A stretch of DNA of 64,000 nucleotides from Mycolicibacterium neoaurum (GTDB lineage: Bacteria; Actinomycetota; Actinomycetes; Mycobacteriales; Mycobacteriaceae), in assembly GCF_036946495.1 (NCBI RefSeq), contig NZ_JAQIIX010000002.1:3720001-3784000 (forward strand), written 5' to 3'. Below the pieces are notes generated by a model that saw only the letters and a list, made by a program, of their open reading frames with translations, was not told where the DNA came from and did not search any database. The stretch's first letter is position 1. The number at the start of each line of letters is the position of its first letter. This document shows, piece after piece, positions 32,069-40,829 of the stretch. The translations under genes were made by a program, and so were the position numbers.

Positions 32069-32177
32069 CAGTCGCGCGGCAGCCTGCCATTGCAGTGATT
32101 GTGAACCCGTGGTCCAGACCTCCCCCGGCGCGGATATGCGCTACTGGGTAAACGATAAACGGACGGTGACGAGTTTG

Positions 32178-32879
32178 CTAGAGCCGGCGGGTGAGTGCCT
32201 CGGACGCGGCCACCAGGTCGGCCGCCCAGCGAGCGCCCGGGCGGCGGCCCATCCGGTCGATAGGGCCCGAGACGGAGATGGCGGCGATGACGGCACCGCG
32301 GCCGTCGCGCACCGGGGCCGACACGCTCGCGACACCGCTCTCGCGCTCGGCCGCGCTCTGCGCCCAGCCACGTTTGCGGACCTCGGCCAGGGTTCGCTCA
32401 CTGAACTTGGCGGCGGGCAGGATCGCCTGTTGCGACGCCGGATCGCTGTAGGCCAGCAGTACTTTGGCGCCGGAGCCGGCCGTCATCGGCAGCCGGGTGC
32501 CGACGGGGACCGTGTCGCGTAATCCGACGGGCGGCTCAAGGGATGCCACGCAGACCCGTGAATTGCCTTCCCTGCGATACAACTGCACGCTCTCGCCGGT
32601 CAGTTCGCGCAGCCGGGGCAGCACGGCGGCGCCGGCGGCCAGCAAGGGATCGTTGACCTGTCCGGCAAGTTCGGTCAGTGCCGGGCCCAGCCGCCAGCGT
32701 CCCTCGTTGTCCCGGGCCAACAACCGGTGCACCTCCAGCCCGGCGGCCAGCCGGTGGGCGGTGGCCCGCGGCAGTCCGGTGCGTTCGCACAGTTCGGCCA
32801 GGCCGCAGGGAGACTCGGCCACGGTGTGCAGTACTCCCACCGCTTTGTCGAGCACGCCGATACCGCTATCCTGTCTCAC
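32178..32879 (-). CDS. IclR family regulator beside leuCD (Rv2989, LtbR/NdgR-like)
   Basis: The 233-residue protein has an N-terminal winged helix (LAELCERTGLPRATAHRLAA, residues about 25-45) and a C-terminal IclR effector domain (GSGAKVLLAYSD, then GVASVSAPVRDGRGAVIAAISVSG). GTG at 32879 is the start. It is transcribed away from leuC; related regulators (LtbR in Corynebacterium, NdgR in Streptomyces) bind the leuCD promoter and respond to amino-acid supply. A similar role here is inferred from the conserved divergent layout. Confidence 0.88.
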   Translation of the reverse strand: MRQDSGIGVLDKAVGVLHTVAESPCGLAELCERTGLPRATAHRLAAGLEVHRLLARDNEGRWRLGPALTELAGQVNDPLLAAGAAVLPRLRELTGESVQLYRREGNSRVCVASLEPPVGLRDTVPVGTRLPMTAGSGAKVLLAYSDPASQQAILPAAKFSERTLAEVRKRGWAQSAAERESGVASVSAPVRDGRGAVIAAISVSGPIDRMGRRPGARWAADLVAASEALTRRL

Positions 32880-32909
32880 AGGGAGATACTAGCGTTCCGC
32901 ATCGTGAGA
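32874..32909. promoter_or_regulatory. Inverted TCTCAC/GTGAGA boxes between the iclR-type gene and leuC
   Basis: TCTCAC at 32874-32879 and GTGAGA at 32904-32909 are inverted repeats 24 bases apart in the 76-base divergent region. They are candidates for the regulator's operator or for paired sites. Weak by sequence alone. Confidence 0.3.
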
Positions 32910-32955
32910 TTGCCAGCCCGTCACGGCGGTACGCCCGAGCCGAATAGAGATATCC

Positions 32956-34413
32956 ATGGAGCAGACGCAGTCGAGTTCGCGGCCTCGTACCCTGGCCGAA
33001 AAAGTCTGGGAAGACCACATCGTGGTCCACGGTGCCGGTGAGGGTGCGGCCAAGGAGCCGGACCTGATCTACATCGACCTGCACCTCGTGCACGAGGTGA
33101 CCAGCCCACAGGCGTTCGACGGTCTGCGCCTGGCCGGGCGGCCGGTGCGCAGGCCCGACCTGACCATCGCCACCGAGGATCACAATGTTCCGACGGTCGA
33201 CATCGACAAGCCGATCGCCGATCCGATCTCGCGCACCCAGGTCGAAACCTTGCGCCGGAACTGTGCGGAGTTCGGAATACGGTTGCACCCGATGGGCGAT
33301 TCCGAGCAGGGCATCGTGCACATCATCGGCCCGCAGTTGGGCCTCACCCAACCGGGAATGACGATCGTCTGCGGTGACAGTCACACCTCGACCCATGGGG
33401 CATTCGGATCGATCGCGATGGGTATCGGCACCTCCGAGGTCGAACACGTCATGGCGACGCAGACATTGGCCCTCAAGCCGTTCAAGACGATGGCCGTCAA
33501 TGTCGACGGCGAACTGCCCCCGGGTGTCAGCGCAAAGGACATCATCTTGGCGGTGATCGCCAAGATCGGAACCGGGGGCGGTCAGGGGCACGTCATCGAA
33601 TACCGGGGGAGCGCCATCGAATCGCTGTCCATGGAAGGCCGGATGACGATCTGCAACATGAGTATCGAAGCAGGAGCGCGCGCCGGGATGGTGGCTCCGG
33701 ACGACACCACATTCGAGTTCCTGAAGGGACGGCCGCACGCCCCGACCGGTGCGGACTGGGATGCCGCGGTGGCCGCCTGGCGGCAGTTGCGCACCGACGA
33801 CGGAGCCGAGTTCGACACCGAGGTGTACCTGGACGCGAGTTCGTTGAGTCCGTTCGTCACCTGGGGCACCAACCCCGGACAGGGCGTCCCGCTGTCCGCC
33901 GACGTCCCGGATCCCGAGATGATGCTCAGCGACGATGAGCGTCAGGCCGCCGAGAAAGCCTTGGCCTATATGGACCTTCGGCCGGGCACACCGATGCGGG
34001 ATATCCCGGTCGACGCCGTCTTCGTCGGCTCGTGCACCAATGGGCGCATCGAGGACCTGCGCGTGGTTGCCGAGATCCTGGACGGCCGCACGTTGGCCGA
34101 TGGCGTGCGGATGCTCGTCGTTCCGGGCTCGATGCGCGTGCGGCAGCAGGCCGAATCCGAGGGCCTCGGTGAGATCTTCGTCGCAGCCGGCGCCGAATGG
34201 CGACAGGCCGGCTGCTCGATGTGTCTGGGGATGAACCCGGACACGCTCGCCCCGGGCGAGCGGTGTGCATCGACGTCCAACCGCAATTTCGAGGGCAGGC
34301 AAGGCAAGGGTGGTCGCACCCATCTGGTCTCACCCGCGGTGGCCGCCGCCACCGCGGTGCGTGGAACCCTGTCGTCGCCGGCCGATCTGGCCCCGATTTC
34401 CGCCAAGCGCTAG
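32956..34413 (+). CDS. leuC: 3-isopropylmalate dehydratase large subunit
   Basis: LeuC, with LeuD, isomerises 2-isopropylmalate through a [4Fe-4S] cluster. The 485-residue aconitase-family protein has CGDSHTSTHGAFGSIAMGIG, the cluster cysteines in FVGSCTNGR and AGCSMCLGMN, and the end segment GRTHLVSPAVAAA. ATG at 32956 gives a short N-terminal extension (EQTQSSSRPRTLAEK) before the conserved region. It is followed by leuD after 12 bases. Confidence 0.96.
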   Translation: MEQTQSSSRPRTLAEKVWEDHIVVHGAGEGAAKEPDLIYIDLHLVHEVTSPQAFDGLRLAGRPVRRPDLTIATEDHNVPTVDIDKPIADPISRTQVETLRRNCAEFGIRLHPMGDSEQGIVHIIGPQLGLTQPGMTIVCGDSHTSTHGAFGSIAMGIGTSEVEHVMATQTLALKPFKTMAVNVDGELPPGVSAKDIILAVIAKIGTGGGQGHVIEYRGSAIESLSMEGRMTICNMSIEAGARAGMVAPDDTTFEFLKGRPHAPTGADWDAAVAAWRQLRTDDGAEFDTEVYLDASSLSPFVTWGTNPGQGVPLSADVPDPEMMLSDDERQAAEKALAYMDLRPGTPMRDIPVDAVFVGSCTNGRIEDLRVVAEILDGRTLADGVRMLVVPGSMRVRQQAESEGLGEIFVAAGAEWRQAGCSMCLGMNPDTLAPGERCASTSNRNFEGRQGKGGRTHLVSPAVAAATAVRGTLSSPADLAPISAKR

Positions 34414-34425
34414 GAGTACCAGGAC

Positions 34426-35019
34426 ATGCAGGCATTCCAGACCCATACCGGCATCGGCGTCCCGTTGCGCCGGTCCAATGTGGACACCGACCAGATCATT
34501 CCTGCGGTCTATTTGAAGCGCGTCACCCGAACGGGTTTCGAGGACGGTTTGTTCGCCGCCTGGCGCAATGATCCGTCCTTCATCCTCAATCTCGCCCCAT
34601 TCGACAAGGGTTCGGTCTTGGTCGCGGGTCCGGATTTCGGTACCGGCTCATCCCGCGAGCACGCCGTCTGGGCGCTGATGGATTACGGCTTCCGGGTCGT
34701 CATCTCGCCCCGGTTCGCCGATATCTTCCGGGGCAACTCCGGAAAAGCGGGACTGTTGGCGGCTCAGGTCTCTCAGGATGATGTCGAACTTCTGTGGAAG
34801 CTGATCGAGCAGAATCCGGGCCTGGAAATCACTGTGAATCTTCAAGATCGAACCATCACGGCTGGAACGGTCATGGTGCCGTTCACTATTGATGACTACA
34901 CCGCATGGCGGCTGCTGGAAGGTCTCGACGATATAGGCCTTACGCTGCGGAAACAGGATGAAATCACGGCCTTCGAGCAGCGTCGGCCGAGCTTCAAACC
35001 CCGCACTCTGCCGGCCTGA
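34426..35019 (+). CDS. leuD: 3-isopropylmalate dehydratase small subunit
   Basis: The 197-residue swivel domain has SNVDTDQIIPAVYLKRVTRT, the substrate-binding FGTGSSREHAVWAL and FADIFRGNSGKAGLL. It completes the LeuCD enzyme. A strong hairpin follows four bases after the stop. Confidence 0.96.
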   Translation: MQAFQTHTGIGVPLRRSNVDTDQIIPAVYLKRVTRTGFEDGLFAAWRNDPSFILNLAPFDKGSVLVAGPDFGTGSSREHAVWALMDYGFRVVISPRFADIFRGNSGKAGLLAAQVSQDDVELLWKLIEQNPGLEITVNLQDRTITAGTVMVPFTIDDYTAWRLLEGLDDIGLTLRKQDEITAFEQRRPSFKPRTLPA

Positions 35020-35023
35020 ATTC

Positions 35024-35060
35024 GCGGTTGCCGGGCCCTCAAATATGGCCCGGCAACCGC
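35024..35060 (+). terminator. Terminator of leuCD
   Basis: GCGGTTGCCGGGCC (35024-35037) is perfectly repeated in reverse complement at 35047-35060, followed by TTTCT. It separates leuCD from hupB. Confidence 0.8.
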
Positions 35061-35145
35061 TTTCTCGAACGCCGGTACCACTACCCAAGTGGGCCAATCG
35101 GATTGCCGAATTTCTCTCAGCTACCGCTGAAACTGTGCGTGGCTC

Positions 35146-35175
35146 TTGGAAATATGCAGCAAATGGGTTTACCGT
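35146..35175 (+). promoter_or_regulatory. Candidate hupB promoter
   Basis: TTGGAA (35146-35151) and TACCGT (35170-35175) with 18-bp spacing lie about 48 bases before the hupB ATG. A small inverted repeat, GGTCC-N5-GGACC, lies in the presumed leader around 35190-35206, and AGGGT precedes the ATG. Confidence 0.5.
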
Positions 35176-35222
35176 GTCCTCTAGTCGGTCCAAAGCGGAC
35201 CACTGGACTTCGGAGGGTTTGC

Positions 35223-35885
35223 ATGAACAAAGCAGAGCTCATCGACGCACTCACAACCAAGTTGGGCACCGATCGTCGACAGGCTACTGCCGCGGTTGAG
35301 AACATCGTCGACACCATCGTCCGTGCCGTGCACAAGGGCGAGAGCGTCACCATCACCGGTTTCGGTGTTTTCGAGCAGCGTCGTCGCGCTGCCCGTGTCG
35401 CTCGTAACCCGCGCACGGGTGAGACGGTGAAGGTCAAGCCGACGTCGGTTCCGGCCTTCCGTCCCGGAGCGCAGTTCAAGGCGGTTGTTTCTGGCGCGCA
35501 GCGTCTCCCGGCCGACGGCCCCGCCGTCAAGCGTGGTGTCGCGGCGGCTCCGGCCAAGCGCGGTGCCGCCAAGAAGGCCGCTCCGGCCAAGCGTGCCGCG
35601 GTGAAGAAGGCCGCACCTGCAGCCAAGAAGGCGGCTCCGGCCAAGAAGGCGGCTCCGGCCAAGAAGGCCACCGCGGTCAAGAAGGCGGCTCCGGCCAAGA
35701 AGGCCACCGCGGTCAAGAAGGCGGCACCGGCCAAGAAGACCACCGCCGCGAAGAAGGCTGCACCCGCTGCCAAGAAGGCGGCTCCGGCCAAGAAGGCGGC
35801 TCCGGCCAAGAAGGCCACCGCCGCCAAGGCTCCGGCCAAGAAGGCTCCGGCCAAGAAGGCTCCCGCGAAGCGCGGCCGCCGCTAA
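35223..35885 (+). CDS. hupB: Histone-like DNA-binding protein HupB (HU with lysine-rich tail)
   Basis: HupB is the mycobacterial nucleoid protein. The 220-residue product has an N-terminal HU fold (NKAELIDALTTKLGTDRRQA, GFGVFEQRRRAARVARNP; residues 1-90) and a C-terminal tail of about 120 residues of PAKKA/PAAKKA/TAVKK repeats ending in KRGRR, like histone H1. ATG at 35223 starts the HU domain; there is much upstream open frame but no reason to use it. The tail binds DNA and can be modified at lysines in known mycobacteria. Confidence 0.96.
   Translation: MNKAELIDALTTKLGTDRRQATAAVENIVDTIVRAVHKGESVTITGFGVFEQRRRAARVARNPRTGETVKVKPTSVPAFRPGAQFKAVVSGAQRLPADGPAVKRGVAAAPAKRGAAKKAAPAKRAAVKKAAPAAKKAAPAKKAAPAKKATAVKKAAPAKKATAVKKAAPAKKTTAAKKAAPAAKKAAPAKKAAPAKKATAAKAPAKKAPAKKAPAKRGRR
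35560..35875 (+). repeat. Tandem PAKKA-coding repeats in hupB
   Basis: Units of 15-18 bases built from gccaagaaggcggctccg recur about fifteen times, some exact (two copies of a unit containing aaggccaccgcggtcaagaa lie around 35660-35720). Such repeats are prone to slippage, so tail length may vary between strains. Confidence 0.8.
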
Positions 35886-35902
35886 GTCGGAACTCTCGTA
35901 CT

Positions 35903-35942
35903 GCAAAAGCGCCCCAAACCACGCGGTTTGGGGTGCTTTTGC
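35903..35942. terminator. Bidirectional terminator between hupB and mutT1
   Basis: GCAAAAGCGCCCCAAACC (35903-35920) pairs with 35925-35942 with a single wobble and a four-base loop. The A/T-rich outer ends provide a T run on both strands. Confidence 0.85.
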
Positions 35943-35957
35943 CGTGCGCAGCGAATC

Positions 35958-36872
35958 TCAGTCGGGAATGCCCAGCGGACTCCCCAGATGGTCGGCCGCA
36001 ATGGGCTTGCCCGCGACCGAGGACAACACCCATGTGCTGCCCTTTCGGTTTCGCGACTTGTCCGGACGCACGTCGCCACGGTCACACCACCAGCTGATGA
36101 GATCGGGTATGACCGCTCCCTGCGTGCAGATCACCGGAACACCTCCGGCGCCCGCGATATCGAGCAGTCGGTGCCGAGCCGCCTTGCGATCGTCGGCGTA
36201 GGCCTCCTCGGTGAAGGCGGGTTCCGACTCGATCCCGACGCCCAACTCCTGAGCCAGCGGTTCGACCGTCTGGCTGCAGCGCACCCGTGGCGCGGCATGC
36301 ACCGCGGTGGCCCCGAATGCAAGAAGTTGCGCCACCAGCGATTCCGCCTGCGCGCGGCCGTGCTTGTCCAAGGGGCGCTTGCGGTCATCACCCTTGAACT
36401 TCGAGCGCGACCCCGCACGGCCGTGCCGCACGATCAGTACCGTCTCGGTATCGTGCGGCGCTTTGGTGAACCGGCGCAGCACTTTGCGATCGGCGGGGTA
36501 CTGCAGGTGTTTGAGCGCCTGTTTGGGAGGTAACCAGAGCATCTCGTCGACTTCGTCGGCGGCGCGGAACTCGCCGTCGACGGCTTCGGCCGCCCAGTAC
36601 ACGACCCGCTTGGTGGCATCCCCGATCGGATAGGTGATCACCGACAGCCGCCGTCCTAGCCGTGCGGCGTAACCGGTCTCCTCACCGATCTCGCGCACCG
36701 CGGTGACCGGGTGGGTCTCACCGGGGTCGACCTTTCCCTTGGGCAGGGACCAATCGTCGTACCGCGGACGGTGTACCACCGCCACCTCGGTGTGCCCGGC
36801 GCGCTCCCGCCACAACACCGCGCCCGCCGCGTGGACTGTCTTCTTTGTGCGGCGGGTCGGGGCGTCCGACAC
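35958..36872 (-). CDS. mutT1: MutT1: Nudix hydrolase fused to a histidine phosphatase domain
   Basis: MutT1 hydrolyses 8-oxo-dGTP/GTP and related compounds to avoid oxidative mutations. The 304-residue protein has an N-terminal Nudix domain with the box GKVDPGETHPVTAVREIGEE and a C-terminal histidine-phosphatase domain with VLIVRHGRAGS (about residue 145 onward). GTG at 36872 follows AGGAG. It is downstream of ppk on the same strand after a 38-base gap. Confidence 0.93.
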   Translation of the reverse strand: MSDAPTRRTKKTVHAAGAVLWRERAGHTEVAVVHRPRYDDWSLPKGKVDPGETHPVTAVREIGEETGYAARLGRRLSVITYPIGDATKRVVYWAAEAVDGEFRAADEVDEMLWLPPKQALKHLQYPADRKVLRRFTKAPHDTETVLIVRHGRAGSRSKFKGDDRKRPLDKHGRAQAESLVAQLLAFGATAVHAAPRVRCSQTVEPLAQELGVGIESEPAFTEEAYADDRKAARHRLLDIAGAGGVPVICTQGAVIPDLISWWCDRGDVRPDKSRNRKGSTWVLSSVAGKPIAADHLGSPLGIPD

Positions 36873-36910
36873 ATCAACTCCTATACGTGGTCATCATCGG
36901 GGGTTTCCTG

Positions 36911-39076
36911 TCACGGCGAACGATGTCTGGCCATGAGCTCCACCTGGTGATCCCGCACCGTCTGCCCGGGCAGCGGCAGCGCGATCCAGCGACCGTCGGC
37001 TTGGAGCTCCCAGCACCGGGTCGCCGGATCCATGGTGGACTCGAGCATGTCGTCCAACTGTGCGGTCAACCGCGGATCCTTCACCTGTGCCATCACTTCC
37101 ACGCGACGGTCCAGATTACGATGCATCATGTCGGCACTGCCGATCCAGAACTCGTTGATGGCGCGGAAATGAATAATTCGCGAGTGCTCCAGGAACCGGC
37201 CCAGAATGGACCGCACCACGATGTTCTCCGAGAGGCCGGGCTGGCCGGGGCGCAGCGCGCAGATTCCGCGCACCACCACCTCGACCCGGACACCGGCCTG
37301 TGAGGCGCGGTACAGGGCATCGATCACCTGCTCGTCGACCAACGCGTTGGCCTTCAGCCGAATTTGGCCCCGGCTGTTCTCCTGATGTGCCGCTGTCTCC
37401 TGCTCGATTCGCCGGATGATTCCCTTGCGCACACTGTGCGGTGCCACCAACAGATTGCGATAAGCAACCTTGCGGGAGTAGCCGGTGAGCGAGTTGAACA
37501 GATCGGTCAGATCAGCACCGATATCGGGGGAGGCCGTCAGCAGCCCCACATCTTCATACAACCGTGCAGTTTTCGGGTTGTAGTTTCCGGTTCCGATATG
37601 GCAGTAGCGACGGATGGTCGAACCCTCTCGGCGCACCACAAGAGCTGTCTTGCAGTGTGTTTTCAGGCCGATCAAGCCATAGACCACGTGGACACCCGCC
37701 TGCTCCAAGGCACGGGCCCACTTGATGTTGGCCTGTTCGTCGAAGCGCGCCTTGATCTCCACCAGCGCCACGACCTGCTTGCCTGCCTCGGCCGCATCGA
37801 TGAGGGCATTGACGATCGGTGAGTCGCCGGACGTCCGGTACAGCGTCTGCTTGATGGCCAGCACGTTCGGATCGGCCGCAGCCTGCTCGATGAATCGTTG
37901 CACCGTGGTGGAGAACGAGTCGTAGGGGTGGTGCACCATCACGTCACCGTCGCGCAGCGTCGAGAAGATGCTCTTGGGAGTCTCACGCTCGCCGAATGCC
38001 GCAGGCGTGGCAGGGACGAACGGACGGTCCTTCAGGTCGGGGCGGTCGACACCGTAGATCTGCCACAGTGACGAAAGGTCCAGCAGTCCCGGCACCTCGA
38101 TCACGTCACCGGGATGCACGTCGAGCTCCCGCAGCAACAGCTCGAGCATGTTCTCGGTCATATCGTCGGCGACCTCGAGGCGGACCGGCGAACCGAAGCG
38201 CCTGCGCGCCAGCTCACGCTCCAACGCCTGCAACAGGTCTTCGTCCCGATCCTCGGCCACCTCGAAATCGGCGTTGCGGGTGATCCGGAACGCGTGCTGC
38301 TCCACGATGTCCAGGCCGGGGAACAGCACCGAGAGAAACGCGCCGATCAATTCCTCGAGAGGTAGGAACCGGATGGGCCCCTGCGCGCCGTCGGCATCGA
38401 CATGCCGTGGTAATTCGACGAAGCGGTCGACGTTGTCGGGCACCTTGATTCGGGCGAAGTGCTGCGTGCCGTCATCGGGCTGGCGGACGGTGATCGCAAG
38501 ATTGAGGCTCAGGCCGCTGACGAAGGGAAAGGGATGGGCCGGGTCGACGGCGAGCGGGGTGAGGACCGGGAACACCTGCTCGTGGAAGTACGTGGACAGC
38601 GTGGCCCGCTCATCCTCACCAAGGTCCGCCCAGCTGACGATGACTATTCCCTTCTCGGCCAGTGCCGGTCGCACCGCTTCGAGAAAGACCTGGGCGTGCC
38701 TGTTGGCGATCTGCTGGGTGCGTTCCCCGATCCGGCGCAACTGTTCGCGCGGGGACAGACCGTCGGCGGAGCGCACCGAGAGGCCCATCTCATCGCGTCG
38801 CTTCAACCCCGCGACCCGCACCATGTAGAACTCGTCGAGATTCGACGAGAAGATGGCCAGGAACTTGGCGCGTTCCAGCAGGGGCAGCGAGTTGTCGGCC
38901 GCCAGCGCAAGCACCCGAGCGTTGAAGTCCAGCCAGCTCAGCTCGCGATTGAGATAGCGGTCCTCGGGCAGGCTGTCGTCGATCGCTGCGGCCGACGCCG
39001 CCGGTGGCGCGTCGGGCGCCGAGTCGGGAGTTTCGGCGATCGTGCGATCGGCTGCTGATGTCTCGACTTCGGTCAT
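36911..39076 (-). CDS. ppk: Polyphosphate kinase 1
   Basis: Ppk1 makes polyphosphate from ATP reversibly, via a phosphohistidine. The protein of about 721 residues opens with the N-domain (LNRELSWLDFNARVLALA, then FSSNLDEFYMVRVAG) and has the catalytic histidine regions (HHPYDSF and YCHIGTGNYNPKTARLYED) with C-terminal phospholipase-D-like folds. ATG at 39076 is preferred; an in-frame ATG at 39100 would add eight residues. Its neighbours fbiD (upstream) and mutT1 (downstream) are on the same strand. Confidence 0.95.
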   Translation of the reverse strand: MTEVETSAADRTIAETPDSAPDAPPAASAAAIDDSLPEDRYLNRELSWLDFNARVLALAADNSLPLLERAKFLAIFSSNLDEFYMVRVAGLKRRDEMGLSVRSADGLSPREQLRRIGERTQQIANRHAQVFLEAVRPALAEKGIVIVSWADLGEDERATLSTYFHEQVFPVLTPLAVDPAHPFPFVSGLSLNLAITVRQPDDGTQHFARIKVPDNVDRFVELPRHVDADGAQGPIRFLPLEELIGAFLSVLFPGLDIVEQHAFRITRNADFEVAEDRDEDLLQALERELARRRFGSPVRLEVADDMTENMLELLLRELDVHPGDVIEVPGLLDLSSLWQIYGVDRPDLKDRPFVPATPAAFGERETPKSIFSTLRDGDVMVHHPYDSFSTTVQRFIEQAAADPNVLAIKQTLYRTSGDSPIVNALIDAAEAGKQVVALVEIKARFDEQANIKWARALEQAGVHVVYGLIGLKTHCKTALVVRREGSTIRRYCHIGTGNYNPKTARLYEDVGLLTASPDIGADLTDLFNSLTGYSRKVAYRNLLVAPHSVRKGIIRRIEQETAAHQENSRGQIRLKANALVDEQVIDALYRASQAGVRVEVVVRGICALRPGQPGLSENIVVRSILGRFLEHSRIIHFRAINEFWIGSADMMHRNLDRRVEVMAQVKDPRLTAQLDDMLESTMDPATRCWELQADGRWIALPLPGQTVRDHQVELMARHRSP

Positions 39077-39120
39077 TGTTCGATCATCGCCTATCCACAT
39101 CGCTCATTCCAGTAGTGCGG

Positions 39121-39780
39121 TCAGCTCTGGCAACCGGTGGGGCACAGCCCGCCGACGACCAGTCTGGTGGCCGGGCCGACCCCGAGCGCCAGCGCCGCCG
39201 TCAGGTCGTCCGGGGTGTCGATATCGCACCGCAATCCCGGCCAGTCGCCGCGCAGTTCGTGGGCGCCCGAATCGGCATGGTGGCGCGTGGATTCCGCTCC
39301 GAAGCGCGGATCGAGCGGGACACCGAAGGCGAACAGGGCGGCCGTTCCGGTGCCGTGCCGGTCACCGACGAAACTCCGTCGGTGCCGGCGTGCCAGCTCG
39401 ATCGCCTCGGACAGTTCGGCGGATCGCAGAGCGGGAAGATCGCCCTGAAGGACAACGATATTGGACGCCCCGATGGCCGCCTCAGCCGCGGCGAGCGCGT
39501 TGTTCAGCGGATCGGGATGGTCGGCCGGGGTCGGGTCGGCGACCGCGGCGGCACCCAGTTCACGCGCGGCAGCGGCGGCGGCGTGGTCGGGGGTGACGAC
39601 GGTGACGAGGCTCACCGCGGGTACCGCGGCGGCGGCATGCACGGTGTCGGTCAGCATTGCCAGCACCAACTGTTCGCGAGCGTCGGCAGGCAGCACCGGA
39701 GCCAGGCGAGTCTTGGCCGCGGCCAGACGCTTCACCGCGATCACCACGGCGACCTGCGACCCCGCGCCGGCGACATTCAT
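39121..39780 (-). CDS. fbiD: Phosphoenolpyruvate guanylyltransferase for coenzyme F420 (FbiD/CofC)
   Basis: FbiD activates phosphoenolpyruvate with GTP to form the side-chain precursor of dehydro-F420 in mycobacteria. The 219-residue nucleotidyltransferase has VVIAVKRLAAAKTRLAPVL (nucleotide loop), VVLQGDLPAL with the metal Asp, and the end segment CDIDTPDDLTAAL. ATG at 39780 is preceded by AGGA. It diverges from gpsA and lies 44 bases upstream of ppk. Confidence 0.92.
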   Translation of the reverse strand: MNVAGAGSQVAVVIAVKRLAAAKTRLAPVLPADAREQLVLAMLTDTVHAAAAVPAVSLVTVVTPDHAAAAAARELGAAAVADPTPADHPDPLNNALAAAEAAIGASNIVVLQGDLPALRSAELSEAIELARRHRRSFVGDRHGTGTAALFAFGVPLDPRFGAESTRHHADSGAHELRGDWPGLRCDIDTPDDLTAALALGVGPATRLVVGGLCPTGCQS

Positions 39781-39811
39781 ACCGCCATCCTGCCAGCTTC
39801 ACATCAGCGAC

Positions 39812-39817
39812 TAGGGT
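39812..39817 (+). promoter_or_regulatory. TAGGGT -10 box of gpsA, leaderless type
   Basis: TAGGGT lies six bases before GTG at 39824. Confidence 0.6.
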
Positions 39818-39823
39818 TGAGTC

Positions 39824-40822
39824 GTGGTCGAAGCCGCGGTGATGGGTGCCGGTGCATGGGGAACAGCGCTGGCCAAGGTGCTGGCAGACGCGGGCAACGG
39901 GGTTCGGTTGTGGACCAGGCGCCCTGAATTGGCCGCGCACATCAATGCGACGCATCGCAACCCGGACTATCTCGGGGATGTGGCTTTGCCCAGTTCGATC
40001 AGGGCCACCGGTGATCCGGCCGAAGCTCTCGACGGGGCGTGCACGGTGTTGCTCGGGGTGCCATCGCAGACATTGCGCACAAATCTCACCGACTGGAGAC
40101 ATCTGATCGGTGACGATGCGACGCTGGTGAGTCTGGCCAAGGGGATCGAGTTGGATTCCCTGATGCGGATGAGCCAGGTGATCATCGCGGTGACCGGCGC
40201 GGATCCCTCCCGCGTGGCGGTGGTGACCGGGCCGAACCTGGCCAAGGAGGTCGCCGACGAACAACCGGCCGCGACCGTGGTGGCGTGTGCCGATTCCGGT
40301 CGCGCGGTCGCTCTGCAGCGGGCCCTGTCGACGGCGTACTTCCGTCCCTACACCAACTCCGATGTGGTCGGTGCCGAGATCGGCGGCGCCTGCAAGAACG
40401 TCATCGCGCTCGCCTGTGGGATGGCTGCCGGTGCCGGGCTCGGCGAGAACACCTCCGCGGCGATCATCACAAGGGGATTGGCCGAGATCATGCGCCTGGG
40501 AATCGCGTTGGGCGCCAAAGATGCAACGCTGGCCGGATTGGCCGGCGTCGGCGATCTGGTGGCCACCTGCACCTCGCCGCAGTCCCGGAACCGAAGTTTC
40601 GGAGAGCGGTTGGGGCGGGGCGGTTCGACGGAGTCGGCACTGCAGGCAGTGCAAGGTCATGTCGCCGAGGGGGCGACCTCGTGCCAGTCGGTGCTCGCCC
40701 TGGCCTCCAGCTATGACGTCGAGATGCCATTGACCGACGCGGTCTACCGGGTGTGTCATCAGGGTCTGTCGGTGGAACAGGCCGTGATGTTGTTGTTGGG
40801 CCGCAGCACCAAACCCGAGTAG
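39824..40822 (+). CDS. gpsA: NAD(P)-dependent glycerol-3-phosphate dehydrogenase
   Basis: GpsA reduces dihydroxyacetone phosphate to glycerol 3-phosphate for phospholipids. The 332-residue protein has the nucleotide loop AAVMGAGAWGTALAKVLADA, GPNLAKEVADEQPAA with the catalytic Lys region, GGACKNVIALACGM, and GVGDLVATCTSPQSRNR. GTG at 39824. The next gene starts seven bases after its stop. Confidence 0.95.
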   Translation: MVEAAVMGAGAWGTALAKVLADAGNGVRLWTRRPELAAHINATHRNPDYLGDVALPSSIRATGDPAEALDGACTVLLGVPSQTLRTNLTDWRHLIGDDATLVSLAKGIELDSLMRMSQVIIAVTGADPSRVAVVTGPNLAKEVADEQPAATVVACADSGRAVALQRALSTAYFRPYTNSDVVGAEIGGACKNVIALACGMAAGAGLGENTSAAIITRGLAEIMRLGIALGAKDATLAGLAGVGDLVATCTSPQSRNRSFGERLGRGGSTESALQAVQGHVAEGATSCQSVLALASSYDVEMPLTDAVYRVCHQGLSVEQAVMLLLGRSTKPE

Positions 40823-40829
40823 GACGGCA

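Noticed and set aside
32956..32970. leuC as another leaderless gene (TAGAGA at 32945)
   Set aside because: The hexamer lacks the final T, and the spacing to ATG is short; the evidence is too weak to list as a promoter.
35560..35875. Short tandem repeats suggesting a CRISPR array
   Set aside because: The units are continuous in frame within hupB, lack spacers and encode the lysine-rich tail.
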